Below are positions 37,340 through 45,092 of a stretch of 64,000 nucleotides of DNA, one piece after another (position 1 is the stretch's first letter; every line of letters begins with the position of its first letter). The stretch spans positions 2,790,501-2,854,500 of the forward strand of contig NZ_CP009429.1 of NCBI RefSeq assembly GCF_001314325.1, given 5' to 3'. The DNA is from Sphingopyxis macrogoltabida (lineage in GTDB: Bacteria > Pseudomonadota > Alphaproteobacteria > Sphingomonadales > Sphingomonadaceae). The notes below the pieces were generated by a model that was not told the origin of the DNA, ran no database searches, and worked only from the letters and a program-made list of their open reading frames with translations. The position numbers and the translations under genes were made by a program.

Positions 37340-37531
37340 ATGCCTTATATCAATGTCCAGTTTACCAAGGGCGCTACCAAGGAAGCCAAGCGAGAGATCG
37401 TAAAAGGTGTCACAGATTTAATGGTGGAGCACCTCGGTAAGAGGCCCGAGCACGTCCATGTCGTGATTCAAGAAGTTGAATTTGAAGATTGGGGGTTCGC
37501 CGGAAAACTCGTTGCGGAGCTGTCAGACTAA
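37340..37531 (+). CDS. 4-oxalocrotonate tautomerase family enzyme
   Basis: 63 residues. Pro2 directly after the initiator Met is the catalytic base of the family (MPYINVQFTKG), and KRPEHVHVVIQEV with the internal basic residues matches the tautomerase core. Small size fits the hexameric 4-OT group. It ketonises 2-hydroxymuconate-type dienols in aromatic ring-cleavage pathways, which supports a catabolic role for this gene run. 168 nt separate it from the glutathione transferase gene. Confidence 0.88.
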   Translation: MPYINVQFTKGATKEAKREIVKGVTDLMVEHLGKRPEHVHVVIQEVEFEDWGFAGKLVAELSD

Positions 37532-37897
37532 CTGTACCTGATTGAAAATTGGACCCAATTGGGTGCTGTCAGACTTGCTACAGCTCGTCTCCGATTGACA
37601 GAGCCATGGCAAGGTCGCGCTGAGATTAGGCAGCAAGAAACTGCCACTCGCCAAAATCGGCCGTTACTCGCTAATCTAACTCAGCTTCACCAGCAGCAGC
37701 TACTGCGTTCGGTGTGCTCTTCCGTCCCCAGCTTAGAGGGTAGGTTCCAGTGTCATGACCTGCACGGGATCGACGGTTTTGAATTCCCAAGACCAAGGGA
37801 CGAAGACGATGCCGCTCGATTGCCGATCGTGTTAAAGATCGATCGAGTCCGCCGGCAGGAAGAATGGTGTCGCGGGCATCCCACCGGGAGCATGGCT
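37532..37897. other. 366-nt gap, end of the catabolic block
   Basis: No gene with good support. A long open frame (from 37559) has no family features or proper start and only its last 65 codons look real (see 37898). The palindrome-like GGACCCAATTGGGTGC (37551-37566) is the only visible structure. This is probably the junction between the acquired catabolic DNA and the backbone that follows. Confidence 0.4.
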
Positions 37898-38092
37898 ATG
37901 GCGGACGTAACACTGAGCGCGACACCCAAAGGCAATGGTTTCCAGGCAACCGTGACCTATTCGAGCGGCGTGTCGATCAGTTCAGCGGAAGCCTTTCCGA
38001 CGAAGGCAGAGGCTATTTCAGCAGCGGCCATGAAGGTACTCGACATGCCCGATCGGCTGGAGGAATTCGATGCGTCTAACGCCGAGGACTGA
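37898..38092 (+). CDS. Small hypothetical protein
   Basis: 64 residues from the ATG at 37898, chosen because GGGAG (37886-37890) is 7 nt upstream; an ATG at 37892 is too close to that site. The protein alternates beta-strand-like residues (VTLSATPKGNGFQATVTYSS) with a helix (KAEAISAAAMKVLDM), resembling a single small DUF-like domain. Function unknown. It faces a convergent small gene across a bidirectional terminator. Confidence 0.55.
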   Translation: MADVTLSATPKGNGFQATVTYSSGVSISSAEAFPTKAEAISAAAMKVLDMPDRLEEFDASNAED

Positions 38093-38154
38093 TGCTGCAG
38101 GGAATGCTCGCGCGATGCCTACGGGAGCGACAATACGGGACCCGAGCAAAAAGA

Positions 38155-38184
38155 AAGGAGGAAGTCCTGACGGACTTCCTCCTT
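38155..38184. terminator. Bidirectional terminator between convergent small genes
   Basis: A 13-bp perfect stem AAGGAGGAAGTCC (38155-38167) / GGACTTCCTCCTT (38172-38184) with a TGAC loop, A-rich before and T-containing after, placed exactly between the converging stops at 38092 and 38195. Confidence 0.75.
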
Positions 38185-38194
38185 GTGTGTAGCC

Positions 38195-38431
38195 TCAGAA
38201 TTCATCGCTCAGCTTTCCAGGCACTGTGTCGATGACCCGGTCCAGCATGGCCTTGGGCAGTGCGCCGTAATCGCCCTCATCGACCGCGATGTAACCTGCC
38301 TCACCATCGGTCAGGACATATTGGGTAAAGTAGCTGTGAAGGGACCGGGCATGAGCCTTGTCGAGTGCGGCAACGAAGGCTGCCTGATCTGCCTGGAATG
38401 AACCCTGCGCGATATTCAGTGAAGCGTACAT
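38195..38431 (-). CDS. Small hypothetical protein of the island backbone
   Basis: 78 residues with a strong AGGAGG upstream. The sequence (ADQAAFVAALDKAHARSLHS, YVLTDGEAGYIAVDEGDYGA) is soluble with no motif I recognise. It ends at a bidirectional terminator. Its Shine-Dalgarno is predicted to sit in a hairpin (see 38440-38469). Similar small ORFs accompany SSB and DUF genes on sphingomonad mobile DNA, which is context only. Confidence 0.6.
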   Translation of the reverse strand: MYASLNIAQGSFQADQAAFVAALDKAHARSLHSYFTQYVLTDGEAGYIAVDEGDYGALPKAMLDRVIDTVPGKLSDEF

Positions 38432-38439
38432 GATCTTTC

Positions 38440-38469
38440 CTCCTGATGTTCGATGCGTCGCATCAGGAG
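38440..38469 (-). promoter_or_regulatory. Hairpin over the ribosome binding site of the gene at 38431
   Basis: In the minus-strand RNA, CTCCTGATG (38469-38461) is complementary to CATCAGGAG (38448-38440), which contains the AGGAG of the Shine-Dalgarno site, with a 12-nt loop. The ATG follows 8 nt later. Pairing would hide the ribosome site, suggesting translational control or a thermosensor-like leader (inference). Confidence 0.5.
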
Positions 38470-38543
38470 CTGCGAGGATGTGGGCGACGGGCCGGGTCAG
38501 GGACCGCGCGTAGCGCGGCCGCGAAGCGGCGATGGGGGAAACG

Positions 38544-38571
38544 ATTTTTGCCGGGCTTGCCCGGTAAAAAT
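38544..38571. terminator. A/T-flanked hairpin in a 326-nt gap
   Basis: ATTTTTGCCGGGC and GCCCGGTAAAAAT form a 13-pair stem (one G-T pair) with A-run and T-run at the feet, the form of a bidirectional terminator. The rest of the gap 38432-38757 is very GC-rich with short palindromes such as CCGCGCGTAGCGCGG and holds no gene I can support. Confidence 0.6.
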
Positions 38572-38757
38572 GGTGGGGCCCCGTCGTCCTTGACGCGGCC
38601 CCAAAGCCCGCATCACACTTGGACTTTCTGCGAGAGAGACCTCTCCAACGTCAGCGTGAAAAGCACTGGCATCGCGGCAAAAACCGTTTTCCTACATGGC
38701 CCCATGCTGGCACTGTCGCGCGTGGAGGGGACCAACGGCCAGCGAAAGGACAATCTG

Positions 38758-38988
38758 ATGGCCAGGTCCAAACCGAGCGCGCGTAATGCGCTCAAAAAAC
38801 TGCGCGAGCAGCGCGAAGAACTCGATGCACAGGAGGCCAGGCTCCGTGATGAAGCGGCCGCCGAACTGGGCAAGGTTCTTCTCGAATGCGGAGCCGAGAC
38901 GATCGAACCGGCGCAACTGAAGCAGCTCATCCGCGAATCGCTCACCATCGGGATCGACGATGCCCTCAAGCGGCTCTCCCCCGCCTGA
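38758..38988 (+). CDS. DUF6437-like small coiled-coil protein
   Basis: 76 residues, ATG at 38758 after AAAGGA. A highly charged helical protein (ALKKLREQREELDAQEARL, then LRDEAAAELGKVLLE), which fits a short coiled coil followed by a capping helix; I recognise it as the DUF6437 / TraC-like small protein common on sphingomonad mobile elements, though not with certainty. No enzymatic residues. Its function is unknown; it is one of the few plus-strand genes of the backbone. Confidence 0.6.
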   Translation: MARSKPSARNALKKLREQREELDAQEARLRDEAAAELGKVLLECGAETIEPAQLKQLIRESLTIGIDDALKRLSPA

Positions 38989-39105
38989 CACTTCAACCGC
39001 GGCGGGGTGTGGGCTCGATGCCCCGCCCCGCCGTTCACGCCAGCGAGCACAAAAAAAGGCCCCGATGGCGCGAACCATCGGAGCCTTGTTGTTTGCGGGA
39101 AGAAC

Positions 39106-39495
39106 TCAGTCCTCGTCGATGTCGGGCGCACCCTCATTGTTCGACGCCCGGCCTTTGGTGAGGAAGTCCACCTTGTCGGCGATGATCTCGCAGCCGTAGC
39201 GCTTGGTGCCGTCCTGGTCTTCCCACTGCGTATAGTGGATGCGCCCCTCGACCGTCACGAGCTGGCCCTTGGTGCAATACTTGGCGACGTTCTGGCCGAG
39301 CCCGTTGAAGCAGGTCACGCGGTGGAATTCGCTGTCCTTGGCGGTGTAGCCGTTTTCGTCCTTGTAGGTCTTGCCGTCCTTGCGGGCGGGACGGTCGGTG
39401 ACGACCGAGATCGAGGTGATGTTGGTGCCGCCTTGGGTCGTACGGGTTTCGGGATCGCGGGCAATGCGGCCAACGAGGATAACGAGATTGGTCAT
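39106..39495 (-). CDS. ssb: Single-stranded DNA-binding protein
   Basis: 129 residues from the ATG at 39495, preceded by AGGAGA. OB-fold features: NLVILVGRIARDPETR, the FHRVTCFNGLGQNVAKY strand and GQLVTVEGRIHYTQWEDQDG. It ends in an acidic tail (PDIDED) but lacks the usual C-terminal Pro-Phe tip that recruits partner proteins. That loss, and its place among DUF genes, mark it as an element-borne SSB that protects single-stranded DNA during transfer or replication rather than the chromosomal copy. Confidence 0.9.
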   Translation of the reverse strand: MTNLVILVGRIARDPETRTTQGGTNITSISVVTDRPARKDGKTYKDENGYTAKDSEFHRVTCFNGLGQNVAKYCTKGQLVTVEGRIHYTQWEDQDGTKRYGCEIIADKVDFLTKGRASNNEGAPDIDED

Positions 39496-39585
39496 GGTCT
39501 TTCTCCTGATCGAGCATTCCGGGTCCATCCCGGCTGCAAACCCGACTAGGAAGCGGCCCCGGCGAAGCGCACCGAAGGGAAACCT

Positions 39586-39647
39586 CGATCTGGTTCGGGT
39601 GGTGCGGGCAGCCGGGCGCAGCCCGGCAACTCGGCCGGACCAGATCG
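39586..39647. repeat. Nested inverted repeat (structured intergenic region)
   Basis: Outer arms CGATCTGGT (39586-39594) and ACCAGATCG (39639-39647) enclose an inner stem GCCGGGC (39611-39617) / GCCCGGC (39621-39627). It lies in the 297-nt space between the ssb leader and the DUF6915 gene end, which carries no other gene. Could be a terminator, small RNA or DNA-level site. Confidence 0.45.
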
Positions 39648-39792
39648 GGGTTGCGCGTCTCGACGGGGATGCTTCAGGAAAGGTTTGCTTACAGGCCGGG
39701 TTGGTCCCGAGTGCCTTGCACAGGCCAAGCCATGACTTTTCGTATTATCGGGATGCCACGTACCCCTGACCTCGCCTGCCTCGAAGGCGACA

Positions 39793-40221
39793 TCATATCT
39801 CGACTACGGACGCTCCTCCCGAAGCCGACGAAAGACCCCCTGAAAACGCACCGCTAGCACCAGTCTCCACAGTGCCAAGCGGCATAGGCTCTTCCAGACG
39901 ATGACCCCGCAACATCCAGTCTTGGGGCGTGATGAGGCGCCCCCAATCCGCAAAGGAAGGAATCGTACCCAAGTCCTCGCGGACGTGCTGTTCGCCTACA
40001 AGGCGAACGGGCACAACACGGCTATCGGCGTTGACGATAGTAGGCCCGAACAGCGTTTCGAGCATGAAGATGCCTTCGGCATGGTGCCGAAGGGCCCGGT
40101 GCCGCGGATCAGCAAAGATCGCCTTTGACTGGTCAAACCATTGGTGGAGCGGGAGGTAATCGTCCACCACCCCTCCCCATTTCCGAACCGACGATAGGGC
40201 GTGATAATAGCAATGAGCCAT
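39793..40221 (-). CDS. DUF6915 family protein
   Basis: 142 residues from the ATG at 40221, with AGGAGA upstream; a longer frame to 40374 lacks family similarity. MAHCYYHALSSVRKWGG, HQWFDQSKAIFADPRHRALRHHAEG and EQHVREDLGTIPSFADW are the hallmarks of this domain of unknown function, rich in conserved His and Trp, suggestive of metal or nucleotide binding (inference). It follows the DUF6878 gene by 10 nt in one operon. Confidence 0.75.
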   Translation of the reverse strand: MAHCYYHALSSVRKWGGVVDDYLPLHQWFDQSKAIFADPRHRALRHHAEGIFMLETLFGPTIVNADSRVVPVRLVGEQHVREDLGTIPSFADWGRLITPQDWMLRGHRLEEPMPLGTVETGASGAFSGGLSSASGGASVVEI

Positions 40222-40231
40222 CGCACTTCTC

Positions 40232-40669
40232 CTAGAGATCAGTCGAATGGTCGTCGGCCGCCGTGTAACGCAGCTGGCAGTCCAGAACGAAACTCGGCGT
40301 AGCCACGTCGATGACCAGTTCGCCGCAAGCACCATCATTGATTTCCCATCCGGGATGATGGCGTTCGAGAGCAAGGTAAGTCAGTTGCTCGAGGGCGGAA
40401 TTGAGGCTCTGGTCGTCGCCTTCTCCAGCACAGTCGATCATCACTTCGGGACACGGAACACTCGCCCCGCCGGCGTTAGAGAAGACGCATTCTTCGACCG
40501 CACCGCTGTCGCCGCACCCATCGAAACGGATTTCTACGCGGGCAATTTCGGCATTGCGCAGCGGGGCAATGATAGCTGCCTTGAGCCGTTGGATTTCACT
40601 TTGTGCCTGCGCCGCGCGTTCGGCTTGGCGGACAGTAAAGTCCGCCATGATTGCCTGAAAATCAGTCAT
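40232..40669 (-). CDS. DUF6878 family protein
   Basis: 145 residues from the ATG at 40669, after GGAGAAATCTC. The first helix (RQAERAAQAQSEIQRLKAAI) is followed by the beta region VEIRFDGCGDSGAVEE and a long helix ending in a beta hairpin, as seen in DUF6878. Function unknown. It is co-oriented with DUF6915 and DUF2493 neighbours, the standard group on these mobile elements. Confidence 0.72.
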   Translation of the reverse strand: MTDFQAIMADFTVRQAERAAQAQSEIQRLKAAIIAPLRNAEIARVEIRFDGCGDSGAVEECVFSNAGGASVPCPEVMIDCAGEGDDQSLNSALEQLTYLALERHHPGWEINDGACGELVIDVATPSFVLDCQLRYTAADDHSTDL

Positions 40670-40786
40670 GAGATTTCTCCTGCAATGTGCGGGCAAGAAC
40701 CGATCGTCTTGCCCACGATATCAGGCGATCTCTTTCCTCTGACGGGCTGCGCCAGCGCCGATGGCGCTGGCGCGATGCCGGACGCA

Positions 40787-41740
40787 TCAGTCGGTATCCT
40801 GAGCCGCGCGCTTGGGAGAAGTTCCAAGCGGACCGCGGCGATCGACGACGGTAATCCGACGGGATTTCGCTTCGATGACGAGGCGCTCCAGGACCCCGTT
40901 TCCGGGAAAGGCGACGACATAACGGGGGTCAAGCGAGAGCATACGCTCGTTGCGCTTGAATCCTGCGCGTGCCCCCAGGCGCATGTCGAGGGAGAAGCTG
41001 ATTTGCGGGATGTTGCGTCGTTCCGCCCATGAAGATGCCAGACGGTCAACGCCCTTGGTATCACCGCCGTGGACAAGAACCATGTCAGGAACCCGGTCGT
41101 GAACCTTGTCCAGAGTAGCCCAGACGTTGTTGGCAAAAGTGAGAGCGTCCTGCTCGTTTGGATGGCGTGTGCGGCCACCGGAAAATATCACCGGCGTACC
41201 TTCTGGCATGGCGGCGCGGCGCTTGGCTTCGGACCGGGCTCGGACGAACTCGCGCCCCTCGACAAGCGCGGAAGTCAGCATGGCGCTGTGATTGAAGCGC
41301 GAACTCGACACGGGCTTCCACGAGGAGCCGAATTCGTTGAGATAGAGGGCAGCGGCCACTTCGCGCATCTCTTCGAGAGCGATCATGGCCCCTTCGGCAC
41401 ACTGTGCCCGCTCAACCTGGGTCTCGAGTTCATGGGTGTGAATTTCGGATCCATCGGCAGTAGCGAGGAGCGCTCGGACTTCGTCGGTTGCGCGGTCGAC
41501 TGCGGTCGATTTGCGGGTCGCGGAACGGTGAAACATGTTGACGAACGCCCAGCCGAGGTCCTCGGCATCGGCCTCCAGCGCAGTCCCAGAGACCATCGCA
41601 AATAGATCGGACCAGACAGCTTCGAGCGTCTGGACTACCGCATCGTGGACCGGAAAATCATTGGTGGAAACCGGGGCAGGACCAATCGAAAAACCGGAAA
41701 GATCGAGGCCGGCAAGTTGGTCAGAAAATGATGAGTGCAT
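40787..41740 (-). CDS. DUF2493 / SLOG-superfamily protein
   Basis: 317 residues from the ATG at 41740, with AGGAGG upstream. The C-terminal third carries the Rossmann-like SLOG domain: VIFSGGRTRHPNEQDAL and the VHGGDTKGVDRLASSWAE motif typical of DUF2493 (YspA/YpsA-related, possible nucleotide-derived ligand binding). The N-terminal ~180 residues are helical and unassigned. Such proteins are recurring cargo of conjugative elements; a role in ligand sensing is only a proposal from fold. Confidence 0.78.
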   Translation of the reverse strand: MHSSFSDQLAGLDLSGFSIGPAPVSTNDFPVHDAVVQTLEAVWSDLFAMVSGTALEADAEDLGWAFVNMFHRSATRKSTAVDRATDEVRALLATADGSEIHTHELETQVERAQCAEGAMIALEEMREVAAALYLNEFGSSWKPVSSSRFNHSAMLTSALVEGREFVRARSEAKRRAAMPEGTPVIFSGGRTRHPNEQDALTFANNVWATLDKVHDRVPDMVLVHGGDTKGVDRLASSWAERRNIPQISFSLDMRLGARAGFKRNERMLSLDPRYVVAFPGNGVLERLVIEAKSRRITVVDRRGPLGTSPKRAAQDTD

Positions 41741-42040
41741 GGGTATTGTCCTCCTGACTGGCGTGAGGCTGACGCACCCGCTCATGGCTGCGCCAGCGAG
41801 AGCCCGTCAGGGCCAGCTGGAGGCAGTCTCCGCACCCGACAGGGGAAACCTGCTTGGGCAGGCTGGCGCGGGCAGGCCAACGGCCCACAGGGCCGGGCCA
41901 ACTCGGGCCTGCGCAAGCCGGGTTGCGGAAGACTGGCGGCTGGCCCAGGGCCTTTCTCGCATGGCTTCAGACCATGAGTGCAAAAGCAAGCTTCGTCAGG
42001 GAGGACAGGCACCTCGCCACGGTCAAAGTGACTGGCGCAT
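41741..42040. other. 300-nt GC-rich spacer, no gene seen
   Basis: Contains many short G/C palindromes (GGCCCACAGGGCCGGGCC region near 41880-41900) and no frame with a plausible start or family content. It separates two minus-strand genes. Possible leader RNA or structured site. Confidence 0.35.
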
Positions 42041-42463
42041 TCAGGCCACCCGTTTTGCGTAAACGCCTTCACCGTTCGACATGTGACCGAGGCAGACGTA
42101 GTCGCCGAACAACGCTTCAAAACGCGGGGCGATCTGGGACAGCCAGCGTTGTGCTCTGGGCGATCTGGCCGTGCGCCAATCGGCATCCCAATAGGCGCCA
42201 TCGTCACGCTCGACGATCCACACCGCGACTAGGCCGGCGTAAACCGACACGCCGAAATCTGCATAGGCATTGCGCATGAGGATGCGGTCTTCGCGGCCTC
42301 GCCAACCGTCGTGCGCGATCAGGGAAGGGAATGCCTGCCCTGCGCGCTCACGCAGATCCTCGCGGAGCCACTCATATTCGAAGTCCCAGTCGTCGTCGTT
42401 TTCGACTTCGAGCACGGTGAAGGCGACAATGGCCCCGCTGGGGTAACTGACCGATCGGCCCAT
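42041..42463 (-). CDS. Hypothetical protein of the island backbone
   Basis: 140 residues with a good AGGAGGG leader. Trp/Asp-rich: DDDWDFEYEWLREDLRERAG, then DAYWDADWRT-like motifs and a central IVERDDGAYW beta region. I do not recognise the family; it looks like a small globular domain. It lies 11 nt after the ardC 3' end and may have been part of the same transcript before the RIT insertion. Confidence 0.6.
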   Translation of the reverse strand: MGRSVSYPSGAIVAFTVLEVENDDDWDFEYEWLREDLRERAGQAFPSLIAHDGWRGREDRILMRNAYADFGVSVYAGLVAVWIVERDDGAYWDADWRTARSPRAQRWLSQIAPRFEALFGDYVCLGHMSNGEGVYAKRVA

Positions 42464-42789
42464 GACACCCTCCTTCAGGCGGCCAACGCAGCGTCGGCAG
42501 ACGCTTCGTCGGTATCATCGGCAGAGATCCGTCCTCCGAGTCTGAGCAAAAGCCTTGATGCTTCCTCAGCCTTCGCGGCAGCGGTGAGAATGGCACGGTC
42601 ATCCTGCTTCAGGAGCTTGAGCCAGTGCTCGATATAGCTCGCATGGCTATCGAGGTGGGTGACTGGCAGACCGAGTTCAGCGCCAAGCATAGCGCTCGAA
42701 AGTTCGGCAATGAGTTCCTCGGCAGCGTAAGCTGCAGAACCAAATCGATTCTTGAGATTGCGGTCGAGGCGACTGGCATGGCCGGTCCA

Positions 42790-42823
42790 ATGCGACTTAT
42801 GCCGATATCGGCATAAGTCGCAT
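42790..42823. repeat. 34-bp perfect palindrome at RIT-1 left end
   Basis: Core ATGCGAC, then the 20-bp palindrome TTATGCCGATATCGGCATAA, then GTCGCAT. The right end of the element lacks this spacer. Compare 56290-56309 in RIT element 2. Confidence 0.9.
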
Positions 42824-42850
42824 AATGCCGTAACCCAAATTATGCCGCAT
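42817..42850 (+). repeat. RIT-1 terminal inverted repeat, left
   Basis: 34 bp beginning GTCGCATAATGCCGTAACCC, inverted relative to 46137-46170 with a single A/G difference at position 22. It contains the motif ATTATGCCG that recurs near both ends. Confidence 0.88.
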
Positions 42851-42933
42851 CGTGGCGAGAAGGCGCGGTTGGCGGCATGATCGCGCTTGGCCCATTCGGC
42901 ATAATCTTCGTCGCTCCAACAACATGGAGCACG

Positions 42934-44157
42934 ATGATCATGACGGAAACTCAGTACACTTGCATCGAACCCTATCTCGACTCGTTCATCGAGAGCTTCG
43001 CGGCCGCCAATTACAAAACGGGAACGCTCAAAACCTACCGCCATCTCGTTCGGAATCTGGGGCGGCTGATGGACGCTGAGGGCGTGGAGCCTTCCGCATT
43101 GACGCTCGATCAGGCCGAACGGCTGGGACGGATGGTGCCGCGAAAACAGGGTCAGAAGCTTTGTCCGCATAATCTGGCGCGTCGGTTCGCCGCGCATCTC
43201 ATCGACATTGGCGTGGCGCAGCCTGTGCCGCTGACGGACGCTGAGGTGATGCGGACCACGCTGTTGGCGGACTTCGAGGCCTATCTGGTCAAACAACGGG
43301 GCCTGAGCCCGCGCACGATCAGGCACACGCTGGGCTTCGCGAACCGGTTCCTCGACTATCGCTTCGGCAGGCAAATGATCGACCTGACGCGGTTGAGCGG
43401 TGCCGACATCACTGGCTTCGTGCAGCAAGTGCTGGCGCGCCGGACGCCCTATCGCGACAAGACGGTAGCGACGCATCTGCGGACCTTCTTCCAATATCTG
43501 TTCGCGCGTGGCGCGACCGCGACCAATCTCGCACCCAGCGTCCCCAAGACAGCCCAGCGCTGGGATGCGCGACTGCCCCGGCACCTCTCGCCCGATGGCG
43601 TTGAGGCGGTGCTTCGCTCGGTGCGCAGCAATCCCCGACATGCCGCACGCGACTATGCGATGTTGCTGCTGATGGCGCGGCTCGGGTTGCGAGCGCCCGA
43701 GGTGATCGCGATACGGTTGGACGATATCGACTGGCGCGCGGGCGAACTCATGGTGCGCGGCAAGGGCGAGTTGCACGATCGGTTGCCGATATCCGGCGAG
43801 GTCGGGGACGCGCTGAGCCGCTATCTTCGCGATGAGCGCGGGCCAACGACATGCCGAGCCGTGTTCGTCAGCCACCGCGCGCCGCACCGCGCGTTTAAGA
43901 ACGGCCAGATCGTCAACGCCATCATCAAGGATGCACTGGCGGCGACCGGGCAAAAGCCGGTGACGCCATACGTCGGATCACATGTGTTGCGTCATAGCCT
44001 TGCGACCAGACTGGTGAACGCCGGTGCTTCGCTCGACGAGGTGAGCGACGTGTTGCGGCACCGCTCACGGTCATCGACCCTGATATATGCGCGGCTCGAC
44101 ATTGACGGGCTGCGGTCGGTCGCGCAGCCTTGGCCAGTTGCGGGAGGCGTGCAATGA
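42934..44157 (+). CDS. ritA: Tyrosine recombinase RitA of RIT element 1
   Basis: 407 residues from the ATG at 42934 (GGAG 5 nt upstream). The N-terminal SAM-like core-binding region is followed by a tyrosine-recombinase catalytic domain: Arg in ARLGLRAPEVIAIRLDDIDW, HxxR in SHVLRHSLATRL, second His in LRHRSRSSTLIYARLD with the nucleophilic Tyr. First of three genes joined by ATGA overlaps. RIT recombinases are thought to act together to move the element as a unit. Confidence 0.88.
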   Translation: MIMTETQYTCIEPYLDSFIESFAAANYKTGTLKTYRHLVRNLGRLMDAEGVEPSALTLDQAERLGRMVPRKQGQKLCPHNLARRFAAHLIDIGVAQPVPLTDAEVMRTTLLADFEAYLVKQRGLSPRTIRHTLGFANRFLDYRFGRQMIDLTRLSGADITGFVQQVLARRTPYRDKTVATHLRTFFQYLFARGATATNLAPSVPKTAQRWDARLPRHLSPDGVEAVLRSVRSNPRHAARDYAMLLLMARLGLRAPEVIAIRLDDIDWRAGELMVRGKGELHDRLPISGEVGDALSRYLRDERGPTTCRAVFVSHRAPHRAFKNGQIVNAIIKDALAATGQKPVTPYVGSHVLRHSLATRLVNAGASLDEVSDVLRHRSRSSTLIYARLDIDGLRSVAQPWPVAGGVQ

Positions 44158-45092
44158 GCATCGTCCTTCAACTCGACCGTTATCTGAGCGTTCGGCGCAG
44201 TCTCGGCTACGATCTTCGTACGGATGAACGGATACTCCGGCGCTTCGCCCGCTTCGCCGATCAGGAACGCGCTTCGCACGTCGATACGGCGCTGTTCCTG
44301 CGCTGGGATGCGAGCCTGCCCGTTGTAGGCACATCCACACGCTCGGCACGGTTCGGCAAGGTGCGGCTGTTCGCGCAGTGGCTGAGCGGTATCGACCCGG
44401 CGCACCAGGTGCCGCCGCGCGGGCTGCTCCCTGAGCGTTATGCGCGGCAGCGTCCTTATATCTATACGGAGGCCGAGATCGCCGCGATCGTCATGGCGGC
44501 CAAGGGTCTGCCGTCCATCTATGGCCTGCGCGCGCTGGCCTGCTCAACCCTGTTCGGGCTTATCGCCGTAACAGGGCTCAGGATCAGTGAAGCGCTGGCG
44601 CTCAAAGACGATGACATCGACACCGAGACTGGCGTGCTGCGCATACGGCGCGGAAAGCTTGGCAAGGAACGGTTGCTTCCGCTCGACCCAAGCGTGGTAG
44701 CGCAGCTCATCGCCTATGCTGCAGAGCGCGACCGACTGCTTGGACGGTCCTCGCCAGCACTGTTCGTCACGGAAAAGGGAACCCGCCTGACCGACTGCAG
44801 TGCCCGCTACAACTTCGCGCACGTCTGCCAGCGGATCGGGCTGCGGCCCGGCCAACAATATGGTCGGCACGGCCGGGGGCCGCGCATCCATGACCTTCGC
44901 CACAGCTTCGCGGTGCGCACGATGATCGGGTGGTATCGCGCGGGCAAAGACCCCGCGCGCGAAATGATCCGACTGACGACCTATCTGGGTCATACCAATC
45001 CCTCCAACACGTTCTGGTATCTGGAGGCGGTCCCGGAACTGCTCGATCTGGCGATGGCCCGTGCAACCCGCCGGCCGGAGGTGAACCAATGA
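44154..45092 (+). CDS. ritB: Tyrosine recombinase RitB of RIT element 1
   Basis: 312 residues from the ATG at 44154, which overlaps the ritA stop (ATGA). Catalytic residues: TGLRISEALALKDDDID, IHDLRHSFAVRTM, and LGHTNPSNTFWYLEAVPEL with the Tyr in the FWYLE context typical of RitB-type proteins. The N-terminal half begins LDRYLSVRRSLGYDL, the shared RIT pattern. The frame could open earlier but not from a better start. Confidence 0.88.
   Translation: MSIVLQLDRYLSVRRSLGYDLRTDERILRRFARFADQERASHVDTALFLRWDASLPVVGTSTRSARFGKVRLFAQWLSGIDPAHQVPPRGLLPERYARQRPYIYTEAEIAAIVMAAKGLPSIYGLRALACSTLFGLIAVTGLRISEALALKDDDIDTETGVLRIRRGKLGKERLLPLDPSVVAQLIAYAAERDRLLGRSSPALFVTEKGTRLTDCSARYNFAHVCQRIGLRPGQQYGRHGRGPRIHDLRHSFAVRTMIGWYRAGKDPAREMIRLTTYLGHTNPSNTFWYLEAVPELLDLAMARATRRPEVNQ

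Noticed and set aside
37559..37897. N-terminal extension of the small gene at 37898
   Set aside because: The extension has no start signal and no domain-like sequence; a well-placed ribosome site supports the internal ATG.
42797..43953. Open frame continuing the ardC C-terminal half through RIT 1 for about 380 codons
   Set aside because: It is antisense to ritA, lacks any family content outside the last ~105 codons and has no good start, so only the ardC part was kept.
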